Counted from the first letter of the stretch, positions 16,666 through 26,115 are shown. The stretch is DNA of 64,000 nucleotides from Lachnospiraceae bacterium NK4A144 (GCA_000424365.1 AUJT01000002.1:248001-312000); one strand, 5' to 3'. Notes: generated by a model not told the origin, from the letters alone. Program-made: numbers and translations.

Positions 16666-18330
16666 ATGGGAATTTTTATTCATTTATCAATTTCACAATC
16701 GGTTACAAAAGAAGAATGGGCTTCTGTTTATAAAGAAACCCTGCAGCTTGTCGATGCCTTTCCACTTGCAGAAAGACTCGAAGTACCTATCCGCGGGATA
16801 AAAACGATGTGCCTTATTCCGACAAAAGAACGAGACGAAGTATCTAGCTGGGATAACGAAAAAGTACGCACCGGATGGTTTGCCGACGGTGATTACGAGT
16901 CTCTCCATATAGCTGAGGACTACTTCCTTCCACGGGATCTTGTCACAGATGAGAGTTATGACGCAGATGCTCCTGACGCAATGTTCAGCATACTGCCTTC
17001 TTATCTCGACTATTCCTGGGATGATCCAAGATTCCGCAGATGCTATGATCTATGGGATTCAAAAACTCAGGCTGAACCGTACCATATGTACCTTCTTGCT
17101 ATCGCCTGCCTGATCGAATCACGGCTCGGTCAAAAGGCCTGCGTTTACGGCGACATTACCAGAGGTCAGTGCCGAAAAGCTGTTGAAATTGCTAACAAAC
17201 ATTTAGAGAAAAAAATTGACCTTCCCGACCGTTGTGACCCGGAAAGGCTGCTGAAAAGGCTAAAAACATTTCCTCTTTCTGAAGCAGAGATCCTGAAAGT
17301 ATATATCGACTTTTATCTAGGTACAACGGATGCCAATTTTGGTAACGAAGCACGTAAACAGTTTTCAGAATCCGCTTTCGACGAATACTGGAAAGAGCAA
17401 CTGGACGATTATCAGGTGACAACGCGAGGTTTTGCCAGCGCATTGCACGACTATCTGCTCTGGGGATTTGATCTCGAAAAACTCGCCAGATATGTAACAT
17501 TCACGGATAAAGATGGAACAGATCACTATGATGATTTTGTAAAAAGTATCATGGAAACAAATCTCCATGTTAAAGAGAAAGATGTCCGGGATCACCTACT
17601 GATCGACAAGGAAGACGAACGTCCTTACGGAATAAACACGCTGTTTGCACAGTTAGCATACGGTGGAGCCGCCAATAGAAAAGTTGACCGCTATTTTCCA
17701 CTGGAAAGCATCCGGTCAGCCTTGATTTCCTCAATAGGAGACAAGTGTGACGTAAACCGTTTGATCGATAAATATCTGGAAGAAGATGAAGAATATCAAA
17801 AGCTTGATCATTCCGACTTTGCTTCCCTGTCAGAGGAAGATCTTGAGAAAGCGATCGCACATGATCCATCAGCTGTTTTCACACAGACTATGGATAAAAG
17901 GATAAATGTAATAGAAGAAATATATGAAGAGTATGATATCTCTGATTTCGAAGATCTTCAGTATTATGAAACCGGCGATTCCATAGCCCCGGATATTGCT
18001 GAACAAGTTGGTTCTTCTTTTGCTTTCTACCGGAGTCTTCTTAAAGAAAAAAATTACACCGATCTGATGGATTCATCACCCAGAGAACGCTGTGAATGGC
18101 TTGTCTTCCAAAATCAAGGCCTTCTTCTCCGAGACAAAGACTGGAATAAGATCTTTGGAGATATCATGGAAAACCCTGATTCCTTTGCAAGATACTACCC
18201 TTGTGTACGAATGAAGCTCACCAGCAACAACCTAATTTATGTGCTTCGTGCGATCATACTCAATGACGCTTTCTATCAGTACGCATTTTCTCTTGAGAAG
18301 GAATACAGCAAGAAAAAAATAGAGGACTAA
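16666..18330 (+). CDS. Uncharacterised 554-residue soluble protein
   Basis: One of the few plus-strand genes. It starts MGIFIHLSISQSVTKEEW after a GAGG ribosome site and diverges from the DUF4869 gene across a 208-bp AT-rich spacer that must hold both promoters. No signal peptide or membrane segments. The sequence is acidic and helical, with no catalytic motif that I recognise. The first ~200 residues (LPSYLDYSWDDPRFRRCYDLW, YGDITRGQCRKAVEIAN) have strands and helices like a globular enzyme or scaffold; the rest looks like helical repeats. A strong inverted-repeat terminator follows immediately. Length, normal codon use and clean borders support a real gene of unknown function. Confidence 0.8.
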   Translation: MGIFIHLSISQSVTKEEWASVYKETLQLVDAFPLAERLEVPIRGIKTMCLIPTKERDEVSSWDNEKVRTGWFADGDYESLHIAEDYFLPRDLVTDESYDADAPDAMFSILPSYLDYSWDDPRFRRCYDLWDSKTQAEPYHMYLLAIACLIESRLGQKACVYGDITRGQCRKAVEIANKHLEKKIDLPDRCDPERLLKRLKTFPLSEAEILKVYIDFYLGTTDANFGNEARKQFSESAFDEYWKEQLDDYQVTTRGFASALHDYLLWGFDLEKLARYVTFTDKDGTDHYDDFVKSIMETNLHVKEKDVRDHLLIDKEDERPYGINTLFAQLAYGGAANRKVDRYFPLESIRSALISSIGDKCDVNRLIDKYLEEDEEYQKLDHSDFASLSEEDLEKAIAHDPSAVFTQTMDKRINVIEEIYEEYDISDFEDLQYYETGDSIAPDIAEQVGSSFAFYRSLLKEKNYTDLMDSSPRERCEWLVFQNQGLLLRDKDWNKIFGDIMENPDSFARYYPCVRMKLTSNNLIYVLRAIILNDAFYQYAFSLEKEYSKKKIED

Positions 18331-18337
18331 TGCTAAC

Positions 18338-18374
18338 GGCGTATATCCGATTCTTTTATCACCGGATATACGCC
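18338..18374. terminator. Bidirectional terminator-like hairpin between convergent genes
   Basis: A perfect 12-bp inverted repeat (GGCGTATATCCG / CGGATATACGCC) with a 13-base AT-rich loop. It lies between the stops of the 554-residue gene (plus) and the oxidoreductase (minus). T-runs are weak on both sides. Confidence 0.7.
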
Positions 18375-18410
18375 GCCTGTGTCTATTTCTACGTTTCTTT
18401 TTATGCTTTT

Positions 18411-19439
18411 TCAGCCGTCTGTGTCTATCTCTCGATCTGTGCCTTTATTTTTTCTGCGCTTACTGCGGTTTTCTCTGAGGAACTGCTCCATGACCGCTGC
18501 CCTTGCTATGCTTTCGCGTTCGTCGCGTTTCAGGTGCTCTCTCACTTCTCCACGGATCCGCGCGGCAAATTCCGTGCCCTCGTACTGCAGACCACTTCCT
18601 GCATAGTCAAAGGAATGGCTGTCTCTCTGATCCGGATCTTCACGCCGAACCTCATAGTTTGACGTGAGCCACCAGGGCGCCTTGCCGAGGATATATCCGT
18701 CTGTGCCGGATATCACGATATGACCTTCGCTCTTAACTCCGAGACCGCACTTAGCTGCCGCATATTTCTCATTTCCAAAGTCAAATATTGCCTTTGTGTA
18801 GATATCCAGACCATTTTCCGCATAGACTGACTGGAATCGCACTTCCTTATAATCTGTACCAAATAATCTAAAGATCGGCAGCAGCGTATAACTGCCAAAT
18901 TCCAGAAAGCTTCCGCCATGCTTTATGTCTGTAAGTTCTCTGGTATCCTTATCTGTAAGCCTTGTAAATGCTGCATCTATATCGTGCAGTTCACCGACAG
19001 AGCCGCTCTCCGCTTCCTTCATCATTTCGATGAACCCCTCGCAATAAGCGGTCTTTATTGCTTCCATGAGTACCAGATTTTTCTTATCTGCAAGGTAAAA
19101 AAGTTTCTCAGCTTCTTCGCGGTTTAAGCTCATGGGCTTTTCGCAAAGCACATGCTTTCCGTATTCCAGTGCGATACGCGCATAGTCTCCGTGTGTCTCG
19201 TGCGGCGATGCGATATAGACTGCGTCCACTTCATTCATAAAGCTGCACAGGTCTTCCGTATGCTTTTCTATCCCATGCTCTGCAGCAAATTTTTCTGCAC
19301 TGACGGGATTTACGTTAAATACTGCTGTCGGCATGATTCCCGGCATTTCGTCTACAGTGTCAGCAAATCGCGCAGCTATCCTTCCGGTTCCAATGATTCC
19401 GAGTCTTATTGCTCCTTCAATGTTATTATCATTATTCAT
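18411..19439 (-). CDS. Gfo/Idh/MocA-family oxidoreductase
   Basis: A 342-residue NAD(P)-dependent oxidoreductase with the nucleotide loop GIIGTGRIAARF at the N-terminus, IASPHETH, catalytic segment CEKPMSLNREEA and the C-terminal sheet domain (GGSFLEFGSYTLLPI; GTDGYILGKAPWWL). It is strongly similar to the oxidoreductase half of the GDPD fusion at 10164-11924, so it is a recent paralogue without the phosphodiesterase. ATG at 19439 has AGGG seven bases upstream; an ATG two codons earlier is possible. Probably acts on a sugar or cyclitol in surface polymer synthesis; substrate unknown. Confidence 0.88.
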   Translation of the reverse strand: MNNDNNIEGAIRLGIIGTGRIAARFADTVDEMPGIMPTAVFNVNPVSAEKFAAEHGIEKHTEDLCSFMNEVDAVYIASPHETHGDYARIALEYGKHVLCEKPMSLNREEAEKLFYLADKKNLVLMEAIKTAYCEGFIEMMKEAESGSVGELHDIDAAFTRLTDKDTRELTDIKHGGSFLEFGSYTLLPIFRLFGTDYKEVRFQSVYAENGLDIYTKAIFDFGNEKYAAAKCGLGVKSEGHIVISGTDGYILGKAPWWLTSNYEVRREDPDQRDSHSFDYAGSGLQYEGTEFAARIRGEVREHLKRDERESIARAAVMEQFLRENRSKRRKNKGTDREIDTDG

Positions 19440-19612
19440 ACTCATACCCTATCATTAAAAAATGGTATCTGCCTTTTACATCTCAGATACAAACCGCATC
19501 TTCTCCTCATTTTTATATTAACAGATTCCCCCTGTTCATGATTGCACAAAAATATGAACTTCATGCTATACTTATCACAGCTCTGCTTATTTTCTTTTTT
19601 GAAAGGATTATT

Positions 19613-20725
19613 ATGAAGCGCTTACTCATCGTTACTAATCAGCCTGCTCCGTACAGGGTTGATTTTTTTATATATCTTCAGGAAAAATACGGAAGTGACT
19701 TTGATATCTGGGTTCTTTTTTCTACAGGAAACGAATCCAGTGACAGGAAATGGAAGGCTGATGAAGACCGGCTTAAGAATAAAGTTTTTTTGAAGTCCAA
19801 AGTCATTAAACTCCGTTCATCTTTTGATACTTCTGAAAAGATTCTGACCTACGGTGCCACTCGTGAACTTAACAGGATCCGCCCCGATATGGTCATCTGC
19901 AGTGAGTATAACTTTACGGTCCTGATCGTCAAGCACTGGTGCAATGTACACAAAGTTCCCTTTATCTCCTGGACAGACGGAACCCGTTTTTCTGAGAGAC
20001 ATATCAAACCTCACCAGAAGCTTTTCCGTAAATATGTGATTAAAAACAGTGCCGGATTTATCGCAAGCTCTACTGCATCCAAAGAAAATCAGATATTCCT
20101 CGGCGCTGATCCGGGCAGGATATTTATAAGCGAGCTGGCAGTTGATATCCGGAGATTTGAGAATGCAGGTAAAAAATATGTACCTAATAATACACTGATC
20201 GCAGTAGGCGGACTTATCGAACGCAAAGGCATCGACCTGCTGCTAAAGGCACTTGCCCTGATAAGTGAAGTTGATTGGGAATTAAAGCTGGTAGGTGATG
20301 GTCCGGAAGCTTCTGCTCTCAAGTCTCTGGCGGCAGATCTCGGCATCCTTGACCGTATCGAATTCTGCGGCTTTCTGTCCGGAGATGCGCTTATCGAGGC
20401 CTACGAGAGTTCCGGCGTGTTTGTATTTCCTACAAGAGAAGACTGCTTCGGTCTCGTGACGCTGGAAGCCATGTGCTGCGCTCTGCCTGCTGTCGTATCA
20501 AAGTACGCCGACAGTTCCTATGACCTATTAGAAAATCTGGAGAGCGGCGTGATAATCGACCCTTACGACTCAGAGAAATTCGCTGCAGTTCTTAAGAAAA
20601 TATTGATCGATGATTCTCTTAAGATCTCGATGTCTCAAAAGGCAAAGGCAAAGTCTTATGAATTTTCTTTTGTAAACACTGCTCCGCCTTTTATCGAGGC
20701 TGCGAGAAACGCGCTTAAGCATTGA
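19613..20725 (+). CDS. GT4-family glycosyltransferase
   Basis: A 370-residue retaining glycosyltransferase with GT-B fold. The N-terminal domain starts MKRLLIVTNQPAPYR; the C-terminal donor-binding domain begins near VGGLIERKGIDLL. It carries the E-x7-E type signature around PTREDCFGLVTLEAMCC (residues ~265-285). ATG at 19613 follows GAAAGGA; the open frame runs far upstream but across the divergent promoter. It would transfer a sugar from a nucleotide donor to a surface glycan or flagellin. It is convergent with the nucleotide-sugar operon at 20881-23461. Confidence 0.9.
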   Translation: MKRLLIVTNQPAPYRVDFFIYLQEKYGSDFDIWVLFSTGNESSDRKWKADEDRLKNKVFLKSKVIKLRSSFDTSEKILTYGATRELNRIRPDMVICSEYNFTVLIVKHWCNVHKVPFISWTDGTRFSERHIKPHQKLFRKYVIKNSAGFIASSTASKENQIFLGADPGRIFISELAVDIRRFENAGKKYVPNNTLIAVGGLIERKGIDLLLKALALISEVDWELKLVGDGPEASALKSLAADLGILDRIEFCGFLSGDALIEAYESSGVFVFPTREDCFGLVTLEAMCCALPAVVSKYADSSYDLLENLESGVIIDPYDSEKFAAVLKKILIDDSLKISMSQKAKAKSYEFSFVNTAPPFIEAARNALKH

Positions 20726-20756
20726 AAATATCTGAAAAATACATCATCGGTACACA

Positions 20757-20805
20757 TAAAAAGACATGACGGATCATTTTTTTGTCGATCAATCATGTCT
20801 TTTTA
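20757..20805. terminator. Bidirectional terminator between convergent genes
   Basis: A 13-bp inverted repeat, TAAAAAGACATGA / TCATGTCTTTTTA, with A/T runs on both flanks, placed between the glycosyltransferase stop and the flavoprotein stop. It can end transcription from both sides. Confidence 0.85.
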
Positions 20806-20880
20806 ATGTATATGCGTTTTTTCGCCTATAGATTCTTGCACAACAGCTTTATCTTTACGACCTCTATAGAATCACGCTGG

Positions 20881-22092
20881 TTACTTCGTCAACTCATCCG
20901 CGAGATCCATGGCCCTCTCCATGCAGACATCTGCATTAAAGTGAGACCATTCTCCCCAGCGGCCGAGTCCGTATACATCATTTTCTCTGCCCCAGGACAG
21001 GAGCTTATCCATGATCGCAGGCTTCTCCAGCGTATTTAAGGGATATGCGTAGTGATTTAAGTAGCTGAAGTCACTTTCTTCTTTCTTTAATGCTACTCTC
21101 TCACCGTTTGTCTCTGTCCAGTAACCCTTTGAACCGAGCGCAAAGTTTTCCATTGCCATGATTCTGTGATAGCTGAATTCCTCACTCGGGTAGTAGATCC
21201 ACTGTGCTGTAGTCTCAAACGGCAGTGACTTTGCGTAGTAATCTATCTGCACTTCGCTGTACTTGAGCTTATTTACGCCGTCCTGTATTTCTGTTGGCAT
21301 ACCCGTGATATTCTTAAACTCTGTCCACGGCATAGCTACGATCAGCTTTTCAAACTGAAATTCATTGTTTACGGTCTTTGTATCGAAATCCACTGTATCT
21401 ACTGTGGTATTTCCGTAATAACGCTCTCCGAGCCTCTCAGACATGCGTACGAAGGTATCGCCGAAGCCTTCTTTTTTCGGATAAAGGAAGTTTGAGTGGC
21501 AAGGCTGCTTTCCGTAGAATCTGTGTTCAAGGCAGCTCATAAGCGTATCCTCAAATGACACATCCGGCAGCTTTGCGAGCCAGTAAGTACCGAGACTGTT
21601 CAGATCCTTGGAAAACATCTTTCTATTATACGGAAGCATATAGTCTTCTGCGATCTTTGTTCCGAGCTTCCAGGTGATCCAGTCAACGAATTTCTCCGGC
21701 TTTTCTGTACCAAGATTGCAGCCCGCTATAGCGATAGCTTTCAGATACTTTACCTGTTCTTCTGTAGGAAGCTGCCAGATATGCGCTTCAAAGGGGCTTC
21801 CCATGAGCTGTCCTCTAAAGTAGATCTGGGAGTCACGTGTGAAATGATTCCACTCACTCTCAGGCAGGAAACGAAACATAAACTCGTCTACTTTTCGGCT
21901 TCTGGTATCGAGGATATGTCCTCCTCCAAAGTCTACCGGCTGGCCGTTTACGTATTCCGTACGGCAGAGTCCGCCTGCTCTGTTTTCTTTCTCTATTACT
22001 GCAAAGTCCTCTATTCCTTTATCAAGGAGCATGTTTGCAAATGTTAATCCCGACGGGCCTGCACCCAGGATCAGATACTTCACTTTCTTCAT
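20881..22092 (-). CDS. FAD-dependent oxidoreductase, UDP-galactopyranose-mutase/protoporphyrinogen-oxidase-like
   Basis: A 403-residue flavoprotein. The N-terminus MKKVKYLILGAGPSGLTF is a dinucleotide-binding loop, followed by IEKENRAGGLCRTE, the second FAD motif. VDFGGGHILDTRS resembles the active-site region of UDP-galactopyranose mutases and related amine-oxidase-like enzymes. ATG at 22092 has AGAGG seven bases upstream. It is the last gene of a three-gene operon with a GDP-fucose-synthase-like epimerase and a sugar cupin. A role in making or isomerising a nucleotide sugar is therefore likely, though the exact reaction is not evident. Confidence 0.82.
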   Translation of the reverse strand: MKKVKYLILGAGPSGLTFANMLLDKGIEDFAVIEKENRAGGLCRTEYVNGQPVDFGGGHILDTRSRKVDEFMFRFLPESEWNHFTRDSQIYFRGQLMGSPFEAHIWQLPTEEQVKYLKAIAIAGCNLGTEKPEKFVDWITWKLGTKIAEDYMLPYNRKMFSKDLNSLGTYWLAKLPDVSFEDTLMSCLEHRFYGKQPCHSNFLYPKKEGFGDTFVRMSERLGERYYGNTTVDTVDFDTKTVNNEFQFEKLIVAMPWTEFKNITGMPTEIQDGVNKLKYSEVQIDYYAKSLPFETTAQWIYYPSEEFSYHRIMAMENFALGSKGYWTETNGERVALKKEESDFSYLNHYAYPLNTLEKPAIMDKLLSWGRENDVYGLGRWGEWSHFNADVCMERAMDLADELTK

Positions 22093-22109
22093 CAAAAACC
22101 TCTATATTT

Positions 22110-23048
22110 TTATCGTGTATAATCTCTGTGCTCGATGAACCAACGGTATGCGTCCTCGACACTTTCTCTTAAGTTCATGGACGGTCTCCAGCCAAGTGAA
22201 AATAGCTTTTCAGTATTTAGCTGCATATGCAGTCTGCCCTCCGGCTTATCCATATCGAAAAAGAGCTTGCCCTCATATCCGATCATATCTCTGATAGTCT
22301 CTGCGATCTGACGAATAGAAAATTCTTCGCCTCGTCCGATGTTGATCAGCGGATACTCAAATTCCTGATTCATGAGGAAAATGCATGCGCTCGCCACGTC
22401 TTTACTATTCAGAAACTCACGGCAGGCGCGTCCTGTTCCCCATACGGTAACAGTATCGATATTCTGCTCTTTTGCTTCTGTGATACGTCTTATGAGAGAC
22501 GGAACGACTCCTGCTTTATCACCGTTAAATGCTGCATATTCTCCAAAGAAATTACAGGGGATGACTGTGAAGAAATCGTCATTATATTCCTGCCTGTAGT
22601 AGTTGCAGAGCTGTACTCCCGCAGCCTTTGCAAGTGAATACGGCGTATCGATTTCATTTAGATTTGTAAATGTGGCATCCTTTTCCTCAATGGGAATAGC
22701 CGCAGTGCTGGGATATAAAAGCGCACTGCATACATTAAGAAGCCTCTTTACACCATGGTTATGGGCGCTGGAGATCACGTTCATCTCCATCTGCATATTC
22801 TGCAGGAGCACCTCTACCGGGTACTTTCTCTTGTACTCTATTCCTGCGGATATAGCCGCCAGGAAAAATACGAAATCCGGCTTATTTTTTTCAAAAAAGC
22901 GGTCTACGTCAGCCTGATTTGTGCAGTCCACCTCAGCTCTGCTGCAGCACACTACGTCTGTGTATCCCTGCTCTGCAAGCTGCGCTCTGATGGCATGTCC
23001 AAGTGCTCCGCTATGTCCTATTACGCAAATTTTGTCATTTTTATTCAT
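22110..23048 (-). CDS. NAD-dependent epimerase/reductase, GDP-L-fucose-synthase-like
   Basis: A 312-residue extended-SDR protein. The nucleotide loop is GHSGALGHAI, the catalytic serine lies in NVCSALLYPS, and PYSLAKAAG gives the Tyr-x3-Lys pair. The C-terminal half (ACREFLNSKDVASACIF; NIGRGEEFSIRQIAETI) matches GDP-fucose synthase and similar NDP-sugar epimerases. The frame overlaps the upstream cupin stop; ATG at 23048 is used, although a GTG three codons earlier is in frame. Probably finishes an NDP-deoxysugar in concert with the adjacent cupin. Confidence 0.88.
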   Translation of the reverse strand: MNKNDKICVIGHSGALGHAIRAQLAEQGYTDVVCCSRAEVDCTNQADVDRFFEKNKPDFVFFLAAISAGIEYKRKYPVEVLLQNMQMEMNVISSAHNHGVKRLLNVCSALLYPSTAAIPIEEKDATFTNLNEIDTPYSLAKAAGVQLCNYYRQEYNDDFFTVIPCNFFGEYAAFNGDKAGVVPSLIRRITEAKEQNIDTVTVWGTGRACREFLNSKDVASACIFLMNQEFEYPLINIGRGEEFSIRQIAETIRDMIGYEGKLFFDMDKPEGRLHMQLNTEKLFSLGWRPSMNLRESVEDAYRWFIEHRDYTR

Positions 23049-23053
23049 AATGA

Positions 23054-23461
23054 TCACTTATCCTGATATATATCCTTTGATCCGTCCGGTGCCTCTACGC
23101 ATACACTGTACATCTGTGCCATGATGCAGTCTTCCGGAAAGTACATGCTGTGAACCGTATAGGGTGTTACTTCAAAGAAATCGCCCTGTGAAAATGTTAT
23201 CTTTTTTTCATTTTCACGTCCGACCGGTGCGTCACCACTCTTTTCGTCTTCCGGAGCTTCATCAAGCATGTAGTACCCAACTTCTACAGAGCCTCTTACT
23301 ACAAAGAACGCCTCAGTGGAAACTTTGTGGTAATGTCCGCCGCGTATCACGTCTTTTCTTGATTCCAACACATTGAACTGCTTAAATCCATCGTGCACGA
23401 GCTGTGTGAGCTCGCCTCTATCATCTTTAAAATTAAAATCTGTTTCTAGTACTTTGATCAT
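23054..23461 (-). CDS. Sugar cupin of the WxcM/FdtA type
   Basis: A 135-residue single-domain cupin. The first cupin motif is GGHYHKVSTEAFFVVRGSVEV, the second GDFFEVTPYTVHSMYFPED. FDRGELTQL-type opening (DDRGELTQLVHDG) is typical of FdtA/WxcM ketoisomerases that move the keto group of dTDP-4-keto-6-deoxysugars. First gene of the operon with the epimerase and flavoprotein; a vegetative-type promoter lies about 55 bases upstream. Confidence 0.85.
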   Translation of the reverse strand: MIKVLETDFNFKDDRGELTQLVHDGFKQFNVLESRKDVIRGGHYHKVSTEAFFVVRGSVEVGYYMLDEAPEDEKSGDAPVGRENEKKITFSQGDFFEVTPYTVHSMYFPEDCIMAQMYSVCVEAPDGSKDIYQDK

Positions 23462-23515
23462 TTTTTACCATTACTCCCACGATCCATGCAAATTCGCTTT
23501 TGAACCCAAGTTAAT

Positions 23516-23545
23516 ATAATACCATCTATCACAAAATATTTCCAA
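23516..23545 (-). promoter_or_regulatory. Candidate sigma-A promoter of the cupin operon
   Basis: On the minus strand TTGGAA (-35), 18 bases, TATTAT (-10), ending 55 bases before the cupin start. Confidence 0.5.
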
Positions 23546-23611
23546 TCATTGATTATGCAAGGTAAATCAATCAATATAGCTATTCATATTCATTGGTCAC
23601 AAACTCCACAG

Positions 23612-23637
23612 TAAAGTGCTCCGTTTGCATCCGATCT
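23612..23637 (+). promoter_or_regulatory. Candidate sigma-28 (flagellar) promoter
   Basis: TAAAGT at 23612 and CCGATCT at 23631, close to the TAAA-N15-GCCGATAA pattern (spacing one short), oriented to the giant flagellin gene. The leader would be ~220 bases. Confidence 0.4.
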
Positions 23638-23863
23638 GTAACTTACTGTGTTTCACTTCACCTGCTTACATCTTGTTCACATAACAAATTTTATCTAGTC
23701 CTATATTTCAATCTATCCCAAATTTACCGATATATATTACGACAAGGTAAAAAATACAAAACTATCATATGACAAAGTTTGATAATTACAGAGGCAATAG
23801 TACTTCTGACCCTTACATCATTTGATCAGATACTAACTTCAGTTTTATGTAGGAGTTAAATTA

Positions 23864-25942
23864 ATGAGCACTAATATCTTAGCCCACAATCTGATGGCGA
23901 TGAACGCCGGCAGACAGCTTAAACTTAATGAAAAAACTAAAGCTACTGCAATGGAGCGTCTTTCCTCCGGTTACAAGATCAACCGCGCCGCAGACGATGC
24001 TTCAGGCCTTGCCATGTCCGAAAAAATGCGTCGCCAGATACGCGGTCTTACACAGGGTGCTTACAATATCCAGGAAGGCATTAGTTACTGCAAGACAGCC
24101 GACGGTGCTCTAAATGAAGTCTCTGACATAATGAACCGCATGGAGGAGCTGGCGGTGAAAGCCGCTAACGGCACAAATTCCGACAACGACCGTCAGGCGA
24201 TCGATGATGAGATGCAGCAGTTAAAAGCCGAAACCGGAAGAATACTTGGAACTACAAAATATAATGAGATCTATATCTGGAAGGGCGGAGAACCGAAGTT
24301 TGATACAGTCAGTGCGGGCAATACATCCGTATACTCTGTTAATTATCGAAATACTTCTTCAATAACGCTTCCACTTACAAATAACAATGCTGCGGCTTAT
24401 CCAAAAGGTTCAAATTCACAAAGTCCAAACGCATACATAAATCTCGAAGCGGATGAAACAAACGGTGTCCGATTTTATTGGACAGGTTACAACGGAAAAA
24501 CTTATTATTCCAACTGGAAAGCATGGCCACCTGATGAAGAAGCAAGTATCAACGACCCTGATGACCCAAATAAAATGATAACGACCACGCATCCTGGGGC
24601 ACTCAGTGTAAAACTTTCAGACCTAATGGATTATACTGCCTATCCCGAAACAAAAGGAATTGATGCTACGCTTTCATATACAACAAATAAGTATTCCACC
24701 CAGGCAGATCTGATCGCTTCATTAAACAGTACTAAATTTTCTACACAAACCACCACTTCCAACTATGCAAAGACGTATAAAAGTGACGGTTCCGACTATT
24801 CTGGTACGGTAAGTGCAAGTACTGTTATTTACTATCCTGCTATTGTAAAATCGGAACGCGATCTTGATAATACCGCCGATACTTCATTTGCCAAGGCTAA
24901 ACCCTCAAACGCCAGCAACATTACGAAGCCTTCTGCCTCTGGTTCAAGTTATAGCGGAACCTGGAAATTTTATTATGATTTTGATGGTATTGGTACTGTT
25001 ACTGCTTCACTTTCCAACATAACCTATAAACTAAACAGTACTTCCGAGCCAGATAAAGGGACCTGGTGGTACTGGTATCCTAACGAAGACTCTCCCTACC
25101 GCTGGCAATATGGAACACAAAAGAATCCTCCTGCCAGTCAGAGAACAGATGTATCCGGCGTAATCTATGCTCTTACAAACACTACTGACGGATTGCTTCA
25201 AGCAGACCTCGACCATGATAACACGGACTCAGGCACTATTACGCTCTCCTTTAATCTTACTGCAAATACACCATTTACCATAGAAAATGATTCAACCCAA
25301 TACACGGCTGTTGGTACTTTAACGCTCAGCATGAGCCTTAGAGAAAACGAATCACTAGCGACCGTAATGAATCGCCTGCTTGCCATGAATGGTTCGGATT
25401 TATATGCATCCTCCAATGGTTCTAACAGTGACAGCGGCGGAGTCGGTTCCAAAGGAGCTTCTTCTGTAATACGCCCCGGTTATAAATATATTTCCATCCC
25501 CACTTACAAACAGGTGGAACTTCCGGATCCTACTCCCGAGAAGACCATTCCGATCTACACCGCACCGGAGTGTACAGAGGACGTAAAGATACTGATCACC
25601 TATCCAATATTGAATCTCAACCAACTTGATCTCACGGATACGAATGTCCTTACCGTAGAGGATGCTCTTCAGGCACTTGAGGATATTCAATACGCTGCGG
25701 AGATGGTCAGTGATAACCGTGTTCTCTTTGGTGCGTATCAAAATCGTCTGGAACACGCTTATAACGGCACAATGAATACCGTAGAAAACACCACGGCTTC
25801 CGAGTCTCGCATCAGAGACGCAGATATGGCAGAGCTCATGTACTGGTATTCGCTTAATCAGATCCTGGTCAATGCAGGCGAAAGTATGCTTGCACAGGCT
25901 ACCAAAAATCCTGAAACAGTTCTACGACTGATACAGGAATAA
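23864..25942 (+). CDS. Flagellin with a very large central insert
   Basis: A 692-residue flagellin, over twice the usual ~275-300 for Lachnospiraceae. The N-terminal D0/D1 region (residues 1-~140) is canonical: NLMAMNAGRQL, ERLSSGYKINRAADDASGLA, NIQEGISYCKTADGALNEV, MEELAVKAANGTNS. The C-terminal D0 (VENTTASESRIRDADMAEL; ESMLAQATKNPETVLRLI) is also normal. Between them ~470 residues form a Thr/Ser/Asn/Tyr-rich exposed domain with no family that I recognise. It would form the outer surface of the filament and may be glycosylated. Start set by AGGAGTTAAATTA before ATG. A terminator follows at 26116. Neighbouring sugar genes could modify it (inference). Confidence 0.93.
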   Translation: MSTNILAHNLMAMNAGRQLKLNEKTKATAMERLSSGYKINRAADDASGLAMSEKMRRQIRGLTQGAYNIQEGISYCKTADGALNEVSDIMNRMEELAVKAANGTNSDNDRQAIDDEMQQLKAETGRILGTTKYNEIYIWKGGEPKFDTVSAGNTSVYSVNYRNTSSITLPLTNNNAAAYPKGSNSQSPNAYINLEADETNGVRFYWTGYNGKTYYSNWKAWPPDEEASINDPDDPNKMITTTHPGALSVKLSDLMDYTAYPETKGIDATLSYTTNKYSTQADLIASLNSTKFSTQTTTSNYAKTYKSDGSDYSGTVSASTVIYYPAIVKSERDLDNTADTSFAKAKPSNASNITKPSASGSSYSGTWKFYYDFDGIGTVTASLSNITYKLNSTSEPDKGTWWYWYPNEDSPYRWQYGTQKNPPASQRTDVSGVIYALTNTTDGLLQADLDHDNTDSGTITLSFNLTANTPFTIENDSTQYTAVGTLTLSMSLRENESLATVMNRLLAMNGSDLYASSNGSNSDSGGVGSKGASSVIRPGYKYISIPTYKQVELPDPTPEKTIPIYTAPECTEDVKILITYPILNLNQLDLTDTNVLTVEDALQALEDIQYAAEMVSDNRVLFGAYQNRLEHAYNGTMNTVENTTASESRIRDADMAELMYWYSLNQILVNAGESMLAQATKNPETVLRLIQE

Positions 25943-26007
25943 GTACCGCTATACTCTTTTTGAATCTTGACACACTGATAGTAACAAAGACTCCAACTTT
26001 GTCAGAT

Positions 26008-26027
26008 CTTCCGCGCAAGTGCGGAAG
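26008..26027 (+). terminator. Short hairpin downstream of flagellin
   Basis: A 7-bp stem (CTTCCGC / GCGGAAG) with a 6-base loop about 70 bases after the flagellin stop; no T-run. May protect the mRNA 3' end. Confidence 0.35.
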
Positions 26028-26115
26028 TCGCAGGCTCTTCCTGTCTGTGCGCATCACATATTATGCACATAGTGAATTTTTTACTTATAGGAATTCCAAC
26101 AGAATATCCTATAAA

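Larger units (their letters stand above)
23462..23863. other. 402-bp intergenic region between the sugar operon and flagellin
   Basis: AT-rich spacer carrying the leftward cupin promoter (23516-23545) and a candidate rightward sigma-28 promoter (23612-23637). The remaining ~220 bases before flagellin hold a second weak CCGATA box near 23727 and the AGGAG ribosome site at about 23850; no gene or riboswitch seen. Confidence 0.6.

Noticed and set aside
23640-23863. Possible c-di-GMP riboswitch in the flagellin leader
   Set aside because: No GEMM-type conserved sequence could be found in the AT-rich leader.
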